Shown here: positions 41,705 through 50,173 of the stretch, piece after piece
How positions within the stretch are numbered: position 1 is the stretch's first letter
Layout: the number at the start of each line of letters is the position of its first letter
Source of the DNA: Paenibacillus brasilensis
GTDB taxonomy: Bacteria; Bacillota; Bacilli; Paenibacillales; Paenibacillaceae
Assembly (NCBI RefSeq): GCF_009363115.1
Contig: NZ_CP045298.1
Location: forward strand, 2,470,001-2,534,000
Length of the DNA: 64,000 nucleotides
Direction: 5' to 3'
Made by a program: the position numbers and the translations under genes
The notes under the pieces: generated by a model
The model's database searches: none
Seen by the model: only the letters and a program-made list of their open reading frames with translations
Told to the model about the DNA's origin: nothing

Positions 41705-42937
41705 CACGCCTGTTGAATAACCAAAATAAGTAACTCAATTCATGAAACAAGAGGTGCACTGAAGAAGAACGCGCTGAATCTGAATCAGCCATTCAACAGG
41801 TAAGTTTTGAAGAAGAAATAGACGAGAAAATCGCGCAAAGGAAAGAACGGCATGTTGGGGCCATGAAGTCTGAGCAGCAACAAATAGCCAATTGAGCAGG
41901 ACATAGACGATTAGAGCACAGAATAATTGCCCATAGACCGCATTTTCAGTCGTACCAAACAGCGTTGGGATATTCAAATGTTGCTTGATCCAACGAAAGA
42001 AGACTTCAATCTGCCATCGAGCCTTATAGATCTGTGCGATTTGTTCTGCGGTCACCTGCATTAAATCGGTAACCACCCGAATTTCCCGACCTTCAAAATC
42101 CCGAAACATCACCACACGATGGCGTTGTGTGGAACGACACTGAGGGGTTCCCAACTGGCAAGTGATATCCCGAATGACGGATGAATCTGGCTTCGTAAGG
42201 CGACGTAGCGCATGAGGCTTTTCCAAATGGACGTTGTCGCGAAGCCGAATGACAAACGATTGTCCATGGGTTTTGAAGTGATCCAGACGCTCCAGTTTCC
42301 CATAAGCACGGTCCATCACCAAAATGTAGTCCGGTTGAGCCAACGCTTCACTCATGGGGCCATCATGCTTGGAGCCCAGCGTTTCGACCACCTGAAGGGG
42401 TTGCCCATTTTCTGCTCGTAAAGCGACATGAAGTTTAATACCTGCACGCTCCCCGTGATAAGGAGCCCAAGGCAAACGCGTTTTCCCCACCGTCATCGTG
42501 GTTAAATCGATGAGTAATAATTCTTTGGGGAAAGTCAGTTTCCGACGTGCTTCCCGGTTACATTTGCAAACAAGTAGATGGAAAAGTTCCTTAAATACGG
42601 CGGCTTTGGTTGAAAAGCGTGAGTAGTGGACGACAGGCAAGCCACAGAGAGCCGCATAATCTACGCTGGATCGATAGCTACCCCATTGTTCCAACGCAGC
42701 CATGCACCAGTATTGAAGTAAATGGTACACCGTAAACTTGCGGGCTTTGTCTTCATAACCTATTAACTTCACAACCCTTTGAACTTCTTCAGGAGTCAGC
42801 ATGGATTGAAGGATAGATGTAATCGTGATAGAATTTTTCATGAGATCGTCTTCTTTCGGATTCGTTTGGATGGTACCAACGATTCTACAGAAAAGACGAT
42901 CTTTTTTCTACCATTTTGTGGTTATTCAACAGGCGTG
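41705..42937 (-). mobile_element. IS4-family insertion sequence, 1233 bp
   Basis: Both ends carry an 18-bp perfect terminal inverted repeat, CACGCCTGTTGAATAACC, and 9-bp target duplications flank them. It holds a single intact transposase gene. The identical duplications and open transposase frame suggest recent insertion. It splits a nuclease-STAND gene. The insertion lies in the same orientation as the host gene. Confidence 0.95.
41735..42841 (-). CDS. IS4-family transposase
   Basis: DDE transposase of 368 residues. The catalytic aspartates are D112 (LLLIDLTTMT) and D177 (YILVMDRAYGKLERL). The third acidic residue E279 lies in YKARWQIEVFFRWIK, which fits the IS4 signature Y-x2-R-x3-E-x6-K (Y272, R275, E279, K286). 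The frame is complete and lies between the terminal repeats. No ribosome site of note is seen before the ATG, as is common for transposases. Its composition is more GC-rich than the gene it interrupts. Confidence 0.96.
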   Translation of the reverse strand: MKNSITITSILQSMLTPEEVQRVVKLIGYEDKARKFTVYHLLQYWCMAALEQWGSYRSSVDYAALCGLPVVHYSRFSTKAAVFKELFHLLVCKCNREARRKLTFPKELLLIDLTTMTVGKTRLPWAPYHGERAGIKLHVALRAENGQPLQVVETLGSKHDGPMSEALAQPDYILVMDRAYGKLERLDHFKTHGQSFVIRLRDNVHLEKPHALRRLTKPDSSVIRDITCQLGTPQCRSTQRHRVVMFRDFEGREIRVVTDLMQVTAEQIAQIYKARWQIEVFFRWIKQHLNIPTLFGTTENAVYGQLFCALIVYVLLNWLFVAAQTSWPQHAVLSFARFSRLFLLQNLPVEWLIQIQRVLLQCTSCFMN

Positions 42938-42946
42938 TTCTTTTTC
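42938..42946. repeat. Right target-site duplication of the IS element
   Basis: TTCTTTTTC, the second copy of 41696-41704. Confidence 0.9.
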
Positions 42947-45196
42947 ATCTCTATATATATTGTTATCAGTGTTAACTATACTTTCTTTTTGCACTAATAT
43001 CGGCTTCCGGCCGCATAAAGAGGATATCTTCTCTCCAAATTGATTGGTATATCGAAGGCCAAAATGATTGAGTATTTCCGGAATATTATCAACAAGCATG
43101 TCAAGTTCAATATCCATACATAAATCATCAAGTAATTCTATTTCAGTCAACAAGATAGCTTTTAATTCTTTTTTTATTTTTGGGAAATAATTGTCATGGT
43201 AAATGCTATACTCATCTGGAAATACTTCCTGAAATTTTTCCATAGCCATGTAATGATACACACTAAATGCTTCTTGGTAAAATTGATTTATAATATTTCT
43301 ACCATTGAAATGCATTCCTTTTTTTATGCATCGAAATATAATATCAGGTAAGTTATGAAGATCCATATACTGCGCTTCTATATTTCCATGCCCCATAGTT
43401 AAACAATAATTATTAATTTCACTTTCCAAAAAATTAAAGAGTGTGGGATGTAAATGAGGATCACAACAATGGAGCACTTGAAAGAACCTATGAAGCTCTT
43501 CTTCCCCATTAGGTAAATCATCTAATCCATCAGATTCCCAATTCCAACTGCCATCAGGTTCGGTATAACAATAAGGATAATCTACATAATGTAATATACA
43601 TTGTTGCTCGAGCATTTCCGTAATTTGTTTGCTAGAGCTCTTAGAAAAATGTTCAAGTAGAAACTGAAGTTGATTGTAAAAAGCACAGCATTGTATAAGC
43701 TCAGGAATAAACTGCTCAGTATTTTCTTGAATATAGGAATATAGAAAATCTTGTACAGAGGGCATATTGAACTTCAATAAAATTCCATTTTCCTCATCAC
43801 TATAAAAGGACTTAATCATTGTTTTTTCAAGTTCGGAGATACTGTCGCTTAGCTTCTTTATCCCCATCCGGTTTGAACGAGTAGCTATATATCGTGCATA
43901 GCAGCGTTTCATATCTTCCAGATTCATGGGTGTTGAAGAAATTAGCAAAAGCAGGGCTACAATCTGCGCCTCTTGACTAAGTTCTAAAAAAATATCCTCC
44001 CAGAATGCGCCAGGGTTATCGAAATAATCACATAGTTCCATAAAACACTCTTCGGCGGAAGTTTCATTATCTGGTTCTTTATTTAGATAGAGCGCAAGTA
44101 CCCGTGGGTTATAATTGTCATGATTAATTATTTCACCACAATTGTGAAAAAGATAAGTAACATGTTCATGTTTTAGGTTTGAGGCGTAGAGATGTTGAAA
44201 TAAAATGTTGGCCTTTTCAATATTACTATATTTATCCATTGTGCATATCAGAGCATATTGCTCTAACGTTTCCTTCAACATAAGTTGTTTTTGAAGCCCT
44301 TGACGAAGAATGTATTCTCTTGTTGTTAAGATGAGACGCTTGTTTTCTCCATAGTCTATTATACGTTGGATCAGTTTAATAAGCCGACTTTCATCTTTCC
44401 TACTAGTGTTTTCATTATGAAAAATACTTCCCCAGAAATCATCTAAAATAATGACTTGTTTCCTATCGTCCTCTAGCATATTATAAATATTCTCAATAGA
44501 ATTTCCCCATATGAATCCGTCTAGATCTTCTGGTTGCAAATATGCCAGTGCCAAAAGATAAGCTATCGTTGTCTTTCCAACACCGGGTTCTCCAGAAATT
44601 ACAATTACATGATTATGTGACCATTTTTGTAATGCTTCGCGATAGATTTGCGTAGGAGCGAATTTAGTAGATGCTTTTATTGCTTCTTTGAGCTCTTCAG
44701 CCGATTCCCTGTATAAAGAGCGGTGTATTGACTCTATAAGGAATTTTCCTAATATATTAATGCTCAGTGGCCAAAGTTTTGGATGTGCCGATTCTATCCA
44801 ATGATAATTTGGAATTTCCAATAGCCGATTAATATCTGTCCTGCTTAAAATATCATCTTCATTTTGAATAGACCCTTCAAACAAATCTATAATTTGTTCT
44901 TTCTCACCAGGTCGAAAATCAAATGACACCCCCAAAATATATCGGTCGGGCTTTAACTTACGCACCTTTGGTAGCTCGGAATTTTTTAAACTACTGAAAA
45001 GTTGCTTGAAATCTTTGTAGCGTTTTGCTTGAATAATAGTCTTCTTGCCGTGATTTATATAAGAACCATCAATGCCTGAGTCACGCCCTTCCTTGTACAT
45101 TTGTACAAAAAAGCCTTCCCTAACTTGAACGACATCACAAACGAGCTTTTCAAATTCGAGTGGTTCTAACAGTTCATGAAAGTCGTATTTCGGCAT
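42938..45196 (-). pseudogene. 5' segment of IS-disrupted Mrr-like nuclease-STAND NTPase gene
   Basis: N-terminal 753 codons of a protein of about 1066 residues. Residues 1-130 form a restriction-endonuclease-like (Mrr/PD-(D/E)xK) domain: FEKLVCDVV, GRDSGIDGSY with Asp43, and IIQAKRYK with Gln56-x-Lys58. A STAND/AAA-like NTPase follows: Walker A GEPGVGKT at 202-209 and Walker B QVIILDDF at 247-254. The remainder is long and helical. The architecture matches Avs-like or nSTAND3 antiphage proteins. ATG 45196 follows AGGAGG; the IS adds three codons and a stop after EKE, so the residual 5' ORF reads to 42926. A truncated NTPase could still be made. Confidence 0.88.
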
Positions 45197-45392
45197 AATT
45201 ATTCCTCCTGTTTCCTTGAGAACCATATATATATATAGTAATTTTACATTATGAATACAACTTTCAACCTACGTAGAACATACAGACCCATTATCAGTAC
45301 TGCTCAAATGGGTAGTGCCTCGCCTCCCCTAGGTTGTCGGTTTTTCATTTTGTGTTATAACGCCCTTAATCATAGAATTGGAGAGACTCAAG

Positions 45393-45587
45393 ATGTTTGC
45401 GAATCGAGAACAACTTCAAGAATCTCAAAAAGGCTAATCAACATGCGCGCAAGCAAGCCAATGAGTCGAGTGCATCCGTTTACTATATAAAGAGCAATAA
45501 CGAGTTCGTGAGGGTACAGAAGGAAATAAGTTCAAGATCATTTATGATGCAACTGGAAAACAACAGGAGTTTGAATATCATGAGTAA
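45393..45587 (+). pseudogene. Small degraded gene with two frameshifts
   Basis: Three successive reading frames join into one plausible small protein of about 65 residues. It starts at ATG 45393 after GGAGAG (FANREQLQESQK), shifts near 45435 to ANQHARKQANESSASVYYIK, and shifts again near 45510 to EGNKFKIIYDATGKQQEFEY, ending at TAA 45585-45587. The family is not one I can name; the last segment resembles short Paenibacillus proteins with a KIIYD-type ending. It lies in the accessory stretch beside the STAND gene. Confidence 0.5.
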
Positions 45588-45610
45588 GCAAAAACCAGTA
45601 ATGAAGGTTT

Positions 45611-45748
45611 TTGCTAGGAGAAAAAGTTCATAACTTTATCATAGCCGGAACCAACAGCGAATTCTTTGATATAAAGGGGAATCTTTCAGCAAATAAGGAA
45701 ACTGTGGAGTATAATGGTTTGAGCCTTCAAGATTGTCTCCATATCTAA
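45611..45748 (+). other. Short open frame, possible gene remnant
   Basis: From TTG 45611 a frame of 45 codons reads LLGEKVHNFIIAGTNSEFFD and on to TAA at 45746-45748. It has no convincing ribosome site and no family I recognise. It follows the degraded small gene and may be part of the same decayed unit. Confidence 0.25.
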
Positions 45749-45808
45749 CGACATAAGACCCCAGTCCCTTCAGCATAAGCTTGTTTTTTGTCTTTTCTGG
45801 AATAAGTA

Positions 45809-45849
45809 TTGACACGGATAGGAAAGTATTATATCTTTATATCAAGATA
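45809..45849 (+). promoter_or_regulatory. Promoter with MhqR-like operator over the -10 box
   Basis: TTGACA at 45809-45814 and TATCTT at 45832-45837 are 17 bases apart. The -10 box is the left arm of the dyad TATCTTTATATCAAGATA (45832-45849). The dyad closely resembles the MhqR box TATCTCGAATTCGAGATA of B. subtilis. The downstream genes include DoxX and ring-cleaving dioxygenase homologues of the MhqR regulon, which supports the call. The regulator gene itself is not in the window. Confidence 0.65.
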
Positions 45850-45901
45850 AATAAATTAAAGATAAAAACGATCAGCAAATTTTGAATATGGAGGTATACA
45901 C

Positions 45902-46129
45902 TTGCTTACAATTTTAAAAAGAATTAATCAGCTTGCCAAAAAAGCAAAAGAAGTCGGATTAACTGAAATTGAAAAAACGGAACAAATCGATCTTCGCAAA
46001 GAATACCTTCAAATCTTTCGGGGTTCTGTAAAAAGCATCCTTTTGAATGCTACTATCTATGATCCGAATGGAGATGATGTTACTCCTGAAAAACTAAAAA
46101 AAGAACAGGCGCAAATCGTTAAACAATGA
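45902..46129 (+). CDS. DUF896 / UPF0291 family protein
   Basis: Small cytosolic protein of 75 residues. Its start MLTILKRINQLAKKAKEVGL and the later segment KTEQIDLRKEYLQIFRGSVK are typical of DUF896 (YnzC-like) proteins, predicted to be a helical hairpin. The function is unknown; YnzC is linked to the SOS-induced yneA operon in B. subtilis. The start is TTG, with GGAGG eight bases upstream. It lies between the MhqR-like promoter and the DoxX gene, an unusual setting. Confidence 0.85.
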   Translation: MLTILKRINQLAKKAKEVGLTEIEKTEQIDLRKEYLQIFRGSVKSILLNATIYDPNGDDVTPEKLKKEQAQIVKQ

Positions 46130-46195
46130 ATTTAATTTTATCTAATATCTTTAATTAAATAATCTTTAAACGAATATAATATGGAGAGTGATTTT

Positions 46196-46594
46196 ATGTT
46201 GGCGAGTGGATTGTTACTGGTACGTTTGGTGGTTGGATTGTTATTGGTGGGACATGGAGCTCAGAAACTTTTTGGCTGGTTTGGTGGCTATGGTCCAAAA
46301 GGCACCGGCGGTTGGATGGAGTCAATTGGAATTAAGCCCGGAGTATTCATGGCAGTGTCCGCTGGGGTGATGGAATTGTTGGGAGGAACTCTATTTACTT
46401 TAGGACTGCTCACTCCATTGGCTGCATTGTTGATTACGGTGACTATGCTCGGAGCGATTTTCAAAGTACATGGTCAAAATGGGATCTGGGCCACAGCTGA
46501 CGGCTATGAATATCCTCTAGTTCTTATTGCCGTTGTAATCGGTATTGCGTTGACAGGGGCAGGTTCATATTCCATCGATGCAATACTTAAATAA
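46196..46594 (+). CDS. DoxX-family membrane protein, MhqP-like
   Basis: Integral membrane protein of 132 residues with four hydrophobic segments. The family segment LLLVGHGAQKLFGWFGGYGP and the following GTGGWMESIG are clear. In B. subtilis MhqP is a DoxX-like protein co-expressed with the hydroquinone-type dioxygenase MhqO. ATG 46196 follows GGAGAG by seven bases; the in-frame ATG 46181 overlaps that site. It is followed by the dioxygenase gene after 74 bases. Confidence 0.9.
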   Translation: MLASGLLLVRLVVGLLLVGHGAQKLFGWFGGYGPKGTGGWMESIGIKPGVFMAVSAGVMELLGGTLFTLGLLTPLAALLITVTMLGAIFKVHGQNGIWATADGYEYPLVLIAVVIGIALTGAGSYSIDAILK

Positions 46595-46668
46595 AACATG
46601 ATAGTTAGGCCATTAAAAATCATCAACGACAAAAAATAAAGGTTCCTACGATTAAAGGAGGGTTTCAT

Positions 46669-47613
46669 ATGTCACTTCAAACTACAGGTATCCATCATAT
46701 TACAGCTTTTGCCGGTAATCCGCAGGAGAATGTCGACTTCTATGCCGGCATCCTTGGACTTCGGTTATTGAAGAAAACAATCAACTTCGATGCTCCTGAG
46801 GTTTACCACTTGTACTTTGGTAACGAGGCAGGAGGCCCTGGAACCATCATTACATTTTTTCCTGCTCCAGGAACTCCCAAAGGGCGAATCGGAGGTGGCC
46901 AGGTGGGCATTACCTCATATGTAGTACCGCCAGGTTCACTTGATTTTTGGCAGCATCGTTTGCAAAGCTTTGATATTCAAGTTACGAAAACGATCCGCTT
47001 TTCTGAACAATATCTCCAATTCGAGGATAATGAGGGCCTACGTCTTGAGCTTGTCGAACGTGAAGCGGGAGCGAACAGTACTTGGTCTTACGGTGGCATT
47101 TCGGCTGATAAAGCAATTAAGGGGTTTGGAGGTGCCGTGCTATTTAGTGTCAAGCCTCAGAAAACGATGGATGTAATGGAAAGCATACTCGGATTTACAA
47201 AAATCGATGAAGACGCCGAATATGTCCGTTATCAGTCCGAAGGAGAAATCGGCAACATCGTGGATGTTCCAATCGCCAAAATGGGTTTAGGCTTTGGTGG
47301 AGCAGGCACGGTACATCACATTGCATGGCGTGCAAAAGATTTCGAGCAACATGAAGACTGGAGAAGCACTGTCCAGAATTATGGCTATCAGCCGACTCCA
47401 ATCATAGACCGTCAATATTTTAATGCTATATATTTCAGAGAAGCGGGCGGCATACTATTTGAAATTGCTACAGATCCACCGGGATTTGCTAAAGATGAAC
47501 CTGCTGAATCTTTGGGGCAGAAATTAATGCTCCCAGAGTGGTTTGAACCGCAGCGGGCTCAAATTGAGGCGAACCTGCTTCCTATTGAAGTAAGAACTTT
47601 AACGGGAAAATGA
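46669..47613 (+). CDS. Ring-cleaving dioxygenase / glyoxalase-family protein, MhqO-like
   Basis: Cytosolic protein of 314 residues with two vicinal-oxygen-chelate halves. The first half begins TGIHHITAFAGNPQENVDFY with metal-ligand His; the second has VHHIAWRAKDFEQHEDW and a Glu in GGILFEIATDPPGF. The family includes MhqA/MhqE/MhqO, which detoxify methylhydroquinone and related quinones. AAAGGAGG lies before the ATG. The DoxX partner and MhqR-like operator upstream support a quinone/electrophile-stress role. Confidence 0.9.
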   Translation: MSLQTTGIHHITAFAGNPQENVDFYAGILGLRLLKKTINFDAPEVYHLYFGNEAGGPGTIITFFPAPGTPKGRIGGGQVGITSYVVPPGSLDFWQHRLQSFDIQVTKTIRFSEQYLQFEDNEGLRLELVEREAGANSTWSYGGISADKAIKGFGGAVLFSVKPQKTMDVMESILGFTKIDEDAEYVRYQSEGEIGNIVDVPIAKMGLGFGGAGTVHHIAWRAKDFEQHEDWRSTVQNYGYQPTPIIDRQYFNAIYFREAGGILFEIATDPPGFAKDEPAESLGQKLMLPEWFEPQRAQIEANLLPIEVRTLTGK

Positions 47614-47615
47614 AG

Positions 47616-47637
47616 AGCACCCTTATGGGTGTTTTTT
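47616..47637 (+). terminator. Terminator after the dioxygenase gene
   Basis: CACCC and GGGTG around a 4-nt loop are followed by TTTTTT. It overlaps the 3' end of the convergent tautomerase gene. Confidence 0.75.
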
Positions 47638-48108
47638 CGTTTGGGCATATTGCTTGATAGCCTTAATTTTCTCATCAGTAAAGACCCCTGAATCCAGCAA
47701 GTCCAGAATGGAGAGCACACTGCCGCGGGAACCCCAACTGCCTTCTTCAATGACTTGGAAAGATACCCACCAAGTCGGGGATGGTTCCGGTACTCCCAGT
47801 ACTTTAGTCAAACTGCCAAGAATGTTCTCAAGCACTTCTTTGCGGATATCGTTAGGCCAGTCACCATTCATCACCAGAACATTGACAGTAACCACATCAC
47901 GTTCAGGCTGATCCGACAGCAATTGCCCGCCAATTGCCATGTAATCTGTTGGACGTTCGGTGAAATGGACCTGGAACCCTTCTCTTGCTGGCGGACAATA
48001 TTGACCTACTTCTGGAACGAGAACCGCATCCGTCAACCCTTCTGCCAAAAGTCGACGCTGTTCAAGCGTAATACGGCCTGCTGGATAGTTGACATTGATC
48101 ATGGTCAT
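47623..48108 (-). CDS. Tautomerase-superfamily protein
   Basis: Protein of 161 residues. It starts MTMINVNYPAGRITLEQRRL and has the VHFTERPTDYMAIGGQ segment typical of 4-oxalocrotonate-tautomerase-like proteins. The N-terminal Pro that acts as base in classic members is not at position 2 here, so catalysis may differ. It is divergent from the padR gene at 48395 and convergent with the dioxygenase gene. A further in-frame ATG at 48102 is possible. Confidence 0.75.
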   Translation of the reverse strand: MTMINVNYPAGRITLEQRRLLAEGLTDAVLVPEVGQYCPPAREGFQVHFTERPTDYMAIGGQLLSDQPERDVVTVNVLVMNGDWPNDIRKEVLENILGSLTKVLGVPEPSPTWWVSFQVIEEGSWGSRGSVLSILDLLDSGVFTDEKIKAIKQYAQTKKHP

Positions 48109-48220
48109 GGTCTGAGATATCCTTATTGAGGTTTAACCAAGCAATGCCTTGGAATTCTTTATGATATATGTACCCAAGGCTTCATCTCGGCAAGCTCATT
48201 GATATTTTGTTGATATCGTT

Positions 48221-48249
48221 AATATAAAACGGTGCAAAACCCTTGTCAA
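48221..48249 (-). promoter_or_regulatory. Sigma-A promoter of the tautomerase gene
   Basis: On the minus strand TTGACA (48244-48249) and TATATT (48221-48226) are exactly 17 bases apart. TTGTCA on the plus strand at 48243-48248 covers the same bases and could be a -35 box for padR, so both promoters may share one control site. AT-rich dyads lie at about 48200-48290. Confidence 0.65.
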
Positions 48250-48394
48250 CATTGATTATTATAATAATATATATATTTTATAATATATAGTTTGGGTGTG
48301 GAGCTGGTTCAAATGGGCTATAATTATGTCTAGTCTAATGAAAGCATGACATACTACGGAGATTTGCTAGAGGTACTAGGAGGCATAATATATA

Positions 48395-48952
48395 ATGGCG
48401 AGACAGTCAGGGAAAACCAATACAATGTTTGCGGTATTAGGCATTCTGAGTCTGGGTCCTCATACCGGTTATGATATAAAGCAACATATGGAGCAAAGTA
48501 CTAGCTACTTTTGGAATGAGAACTATGGCCAGATCTATCCCAGCCTGGCAGAACTACTGGATCGAAAAGACATTGCACTCGAGGTCATTCGCCAGAAAGG
48601 AAAGCCTGACAAGAAACTCTACAGCATTACCGATCAGGGAAGGCAGACGCTGTCAGATTGGCTTTCCCAGCCCATGGAGCATGTGGTGATGCTTAAAAAA
48701 AATGAGCTGCTGTTGAGGGTGTTTTTTGGCGGCAATTCTTCGCCTGAAACAATTATAAGGCACATACAGGAGCATAAAGAAAAGCTAATGGAAAGCTTGC
48801 ATATATTTGAAGAGCTTGAACGTTGGCTTATCAACGTAGAGCATAAAGACCATAATCATAAGTATTGGATGATCACAATGATTTATGGTAAAAGTCAGTT
48901 CAGCAGTTTAATTAGCTGGTGCGATGAAAGCATTAAAGTGTTGAGTTCTTAG
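48395..48952 (+). CDS. PadR-family transcriptional regulator
   Basis: Repressor of 185 residues. The N-terminal winged helix shows FAVLGILSLGPHTGYDIK, YPSLAELLDRKDIALEV and the wing KKLYSITDQGRQTLSDWL; the C-terminal part is the helical PadR dimerisation domain. PadR proteins often sense phenolic compounds. It stands divergent from the tautomerase gene and next to a quinone-detoxification cluster, so the tautomerase is its likely target. AGGAGG lies nine bases before the ATG. Confidence 0.93.
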   Translation: MARQSGKTNTMFAVLGILSLGPHTGYDIKQHMEQSTSYFWNENYGQIYPSLAELLDRKDIALEVIRQKGKPDKKLYSITDQGRQTLSDWLSQPMEHVVMLKKNELLLRVFFGGNSSPETIIRHIQEHKEKLMESLHIFEELERWLINVEHKDHNHKYWMITMIYGKSQFSSLISWCDESIKVLSS

Positions 48953-48963
48953 GGCCTCGCCTC

Positions 48964-49018
48964 CTCCTCCATAAAGCTGCTTGCCAAGTTGGGCTCGCAT
49001 CCTTATGGAGGAGTCTTT
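48964..49018. terminator. Hairpin between convergent padR and glycosyltransferase genes
   Basis: CTCCTCCATAA pairs with TTATGGAGGAG across a 28-base loop and is followed by TCTTTCTATT. Confidence 0.6.
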
Positions 49019-49021
49019 CTA

Positions 49022-50173
49022 TTATTCCACCAGCTTTTCAGACTTCAGCAGCATTTCTCGCAGCACGTGAGCGACTCGGCTTTTTCGGTTCGCTACTTTC
49101 CTTTTGATTAGGTTCAATGATTCTTGGTATGCTGGATTATTTTTTTGATAAAAGAACTGCTTGGCTGCCAAACGCAGTGTCCTTCTTAACAGCAGGGCTG
49201 ATGAGCGTGTCAGCTTGGAACGGAATCCCCTGTGTAATACTCGCAGTGTACTTTTGTAGATTTCCAAATCCACGGATGGTGGTACAAGGGCGAGCAGATT
49301 TAAGGAGGAATCATTGAATCCGTAGGTTTCAAACATGATTTTCAGATTTTCCGTATTTAAGATGTTCCCTCTAAGGTAGGTTGGGTGTTCTTGGTGATAT
49401 CCGACAACCTCTTTGATGGAATAGAAAGGAACCCTTAGTCGATGCAGCCGGTAGCCAAGGTCCCAGTCTTCGAGTCCATAGAGTACAAATCGTTCATTAA
49501 AGCCACCAATACGGATCAATTGGCTGCGCCTGATGGATACACAACGTGTAATCAGGAGCAGCCAGGGAGCTACATCTGTAGTGGCGAATTGCTTTTTAAT
49601 ATTGAGGGGAACTCTTGTGGGGCTAACTACTTTAGACAAAACACCCGTTTGATGAAGGATATCTTCCGGGGTTATGACCGGAATGATTTCATTCGCTGCT
49701 TCAAAGTCGGGATTCCATAGGCCTGATTGTGTAAGTATGCTCCGACAATGCTCTTTTTCTTCCGGAGAAAAGTCAGGGTGATAATGGGTAAAAGCATCGT
49801 CCCACGAGTGAGGAATGCCTGAAAGCACGGATTTGGGATATTTGCGGTGATAACGGCTCACGATTCTAATGAAATCAGGTAACACCAAAAAGTCAGCGTC
49901 GCAGAAAATGATGTATAGCCCTTTTGCACGGCGCAGTCCCAAATTTCGAACGGCAGACCGACCGCGTTGCTCCGGATGGGATACGTAGATAAGAGGATAG
50001 GATGCTTTGAAGCCTTCGACCATTTCTTTCGTTCCGTCTGTAGAACCGTCATCAGCTACAATCACTTCAAATAGTTGCTTCGGATAGGTTTGTGTTTCAA
50101 ATGAAGCGAGTGTTAGCAGCAACTGCTGGACTCGATTATAGGTTGGAATGATGACGCTGTAGCGGATAGCCAA
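49022..50173 (-). CDS. Family 2 glycosyltransferase
   Basis: GT-A-fold glycosyltransferase of 383 residues. The N-terminal YSVIIPTYNRVQQLLLTLAS and VIVADDGSTDGTKEMV bind the nucleotide sugar, and FCDADFLVLP holds the DxD motif. The later FNERFVLYGLEDWDLGYRLH matches the acceptor and catalytic ED segment of such enzymes. No membrane helix is seen. The start is TTG at 50173, with GGGGGAG eight bases upstream. Neighbours give no hint of the acceptor. Confidence 0.9.
   Translation of the reverse strand: MAIRYSVIIPTYNRVQQLLLTLASFETQTYPKQLFEVIVADDGSTDGTKEMVEGFKASYPLIYVSHPEQRGRSAVRNLGLRRAKGLYIIFCDADFLVLPDFIRIVSRYHRKYPKSVLSGIPHSWDDAFTHYHPDFSPEEKEHCRSILTQSGLWNPDFEAANEIIPVITPEDILHQTGVLSKVVSPTRVPLNIKKQFATTDVAPWLLLITRCVSIRRSQLIRIGGFNERFVLYGLEDWDLGYRLHRLRVPFYSIKEVVGYHQEHPTYLRGNILNTENLKIMFETYGFNDSSLNLLALVPPSVDLEIYKSTLRVLHRGFRSKLTRSSALLLRRTLRLAAKQFFYQKNNPAYQESLNLIKRKVANRKSRVAHVLREMLLKSEKLVE

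Noticed and set aside
41696-42946. Treating the two STAND gene parts as separate genes
   Set aside because: Exact 9-bp duplications and seamless frame on removal of the IS show that they are one gene.
40369-45392. Phage or integrative element with integrase
   Set aside because: No integrase, recombinase or phage structural gene is found; the only mobile gene is the IS transposase.
45251-45490. 79-codon ORF upstream of the small degraded gene
   Set aside because: No ribosome site and no recognisable sequence; it overlaps the better-supported degraded gene in another frame.
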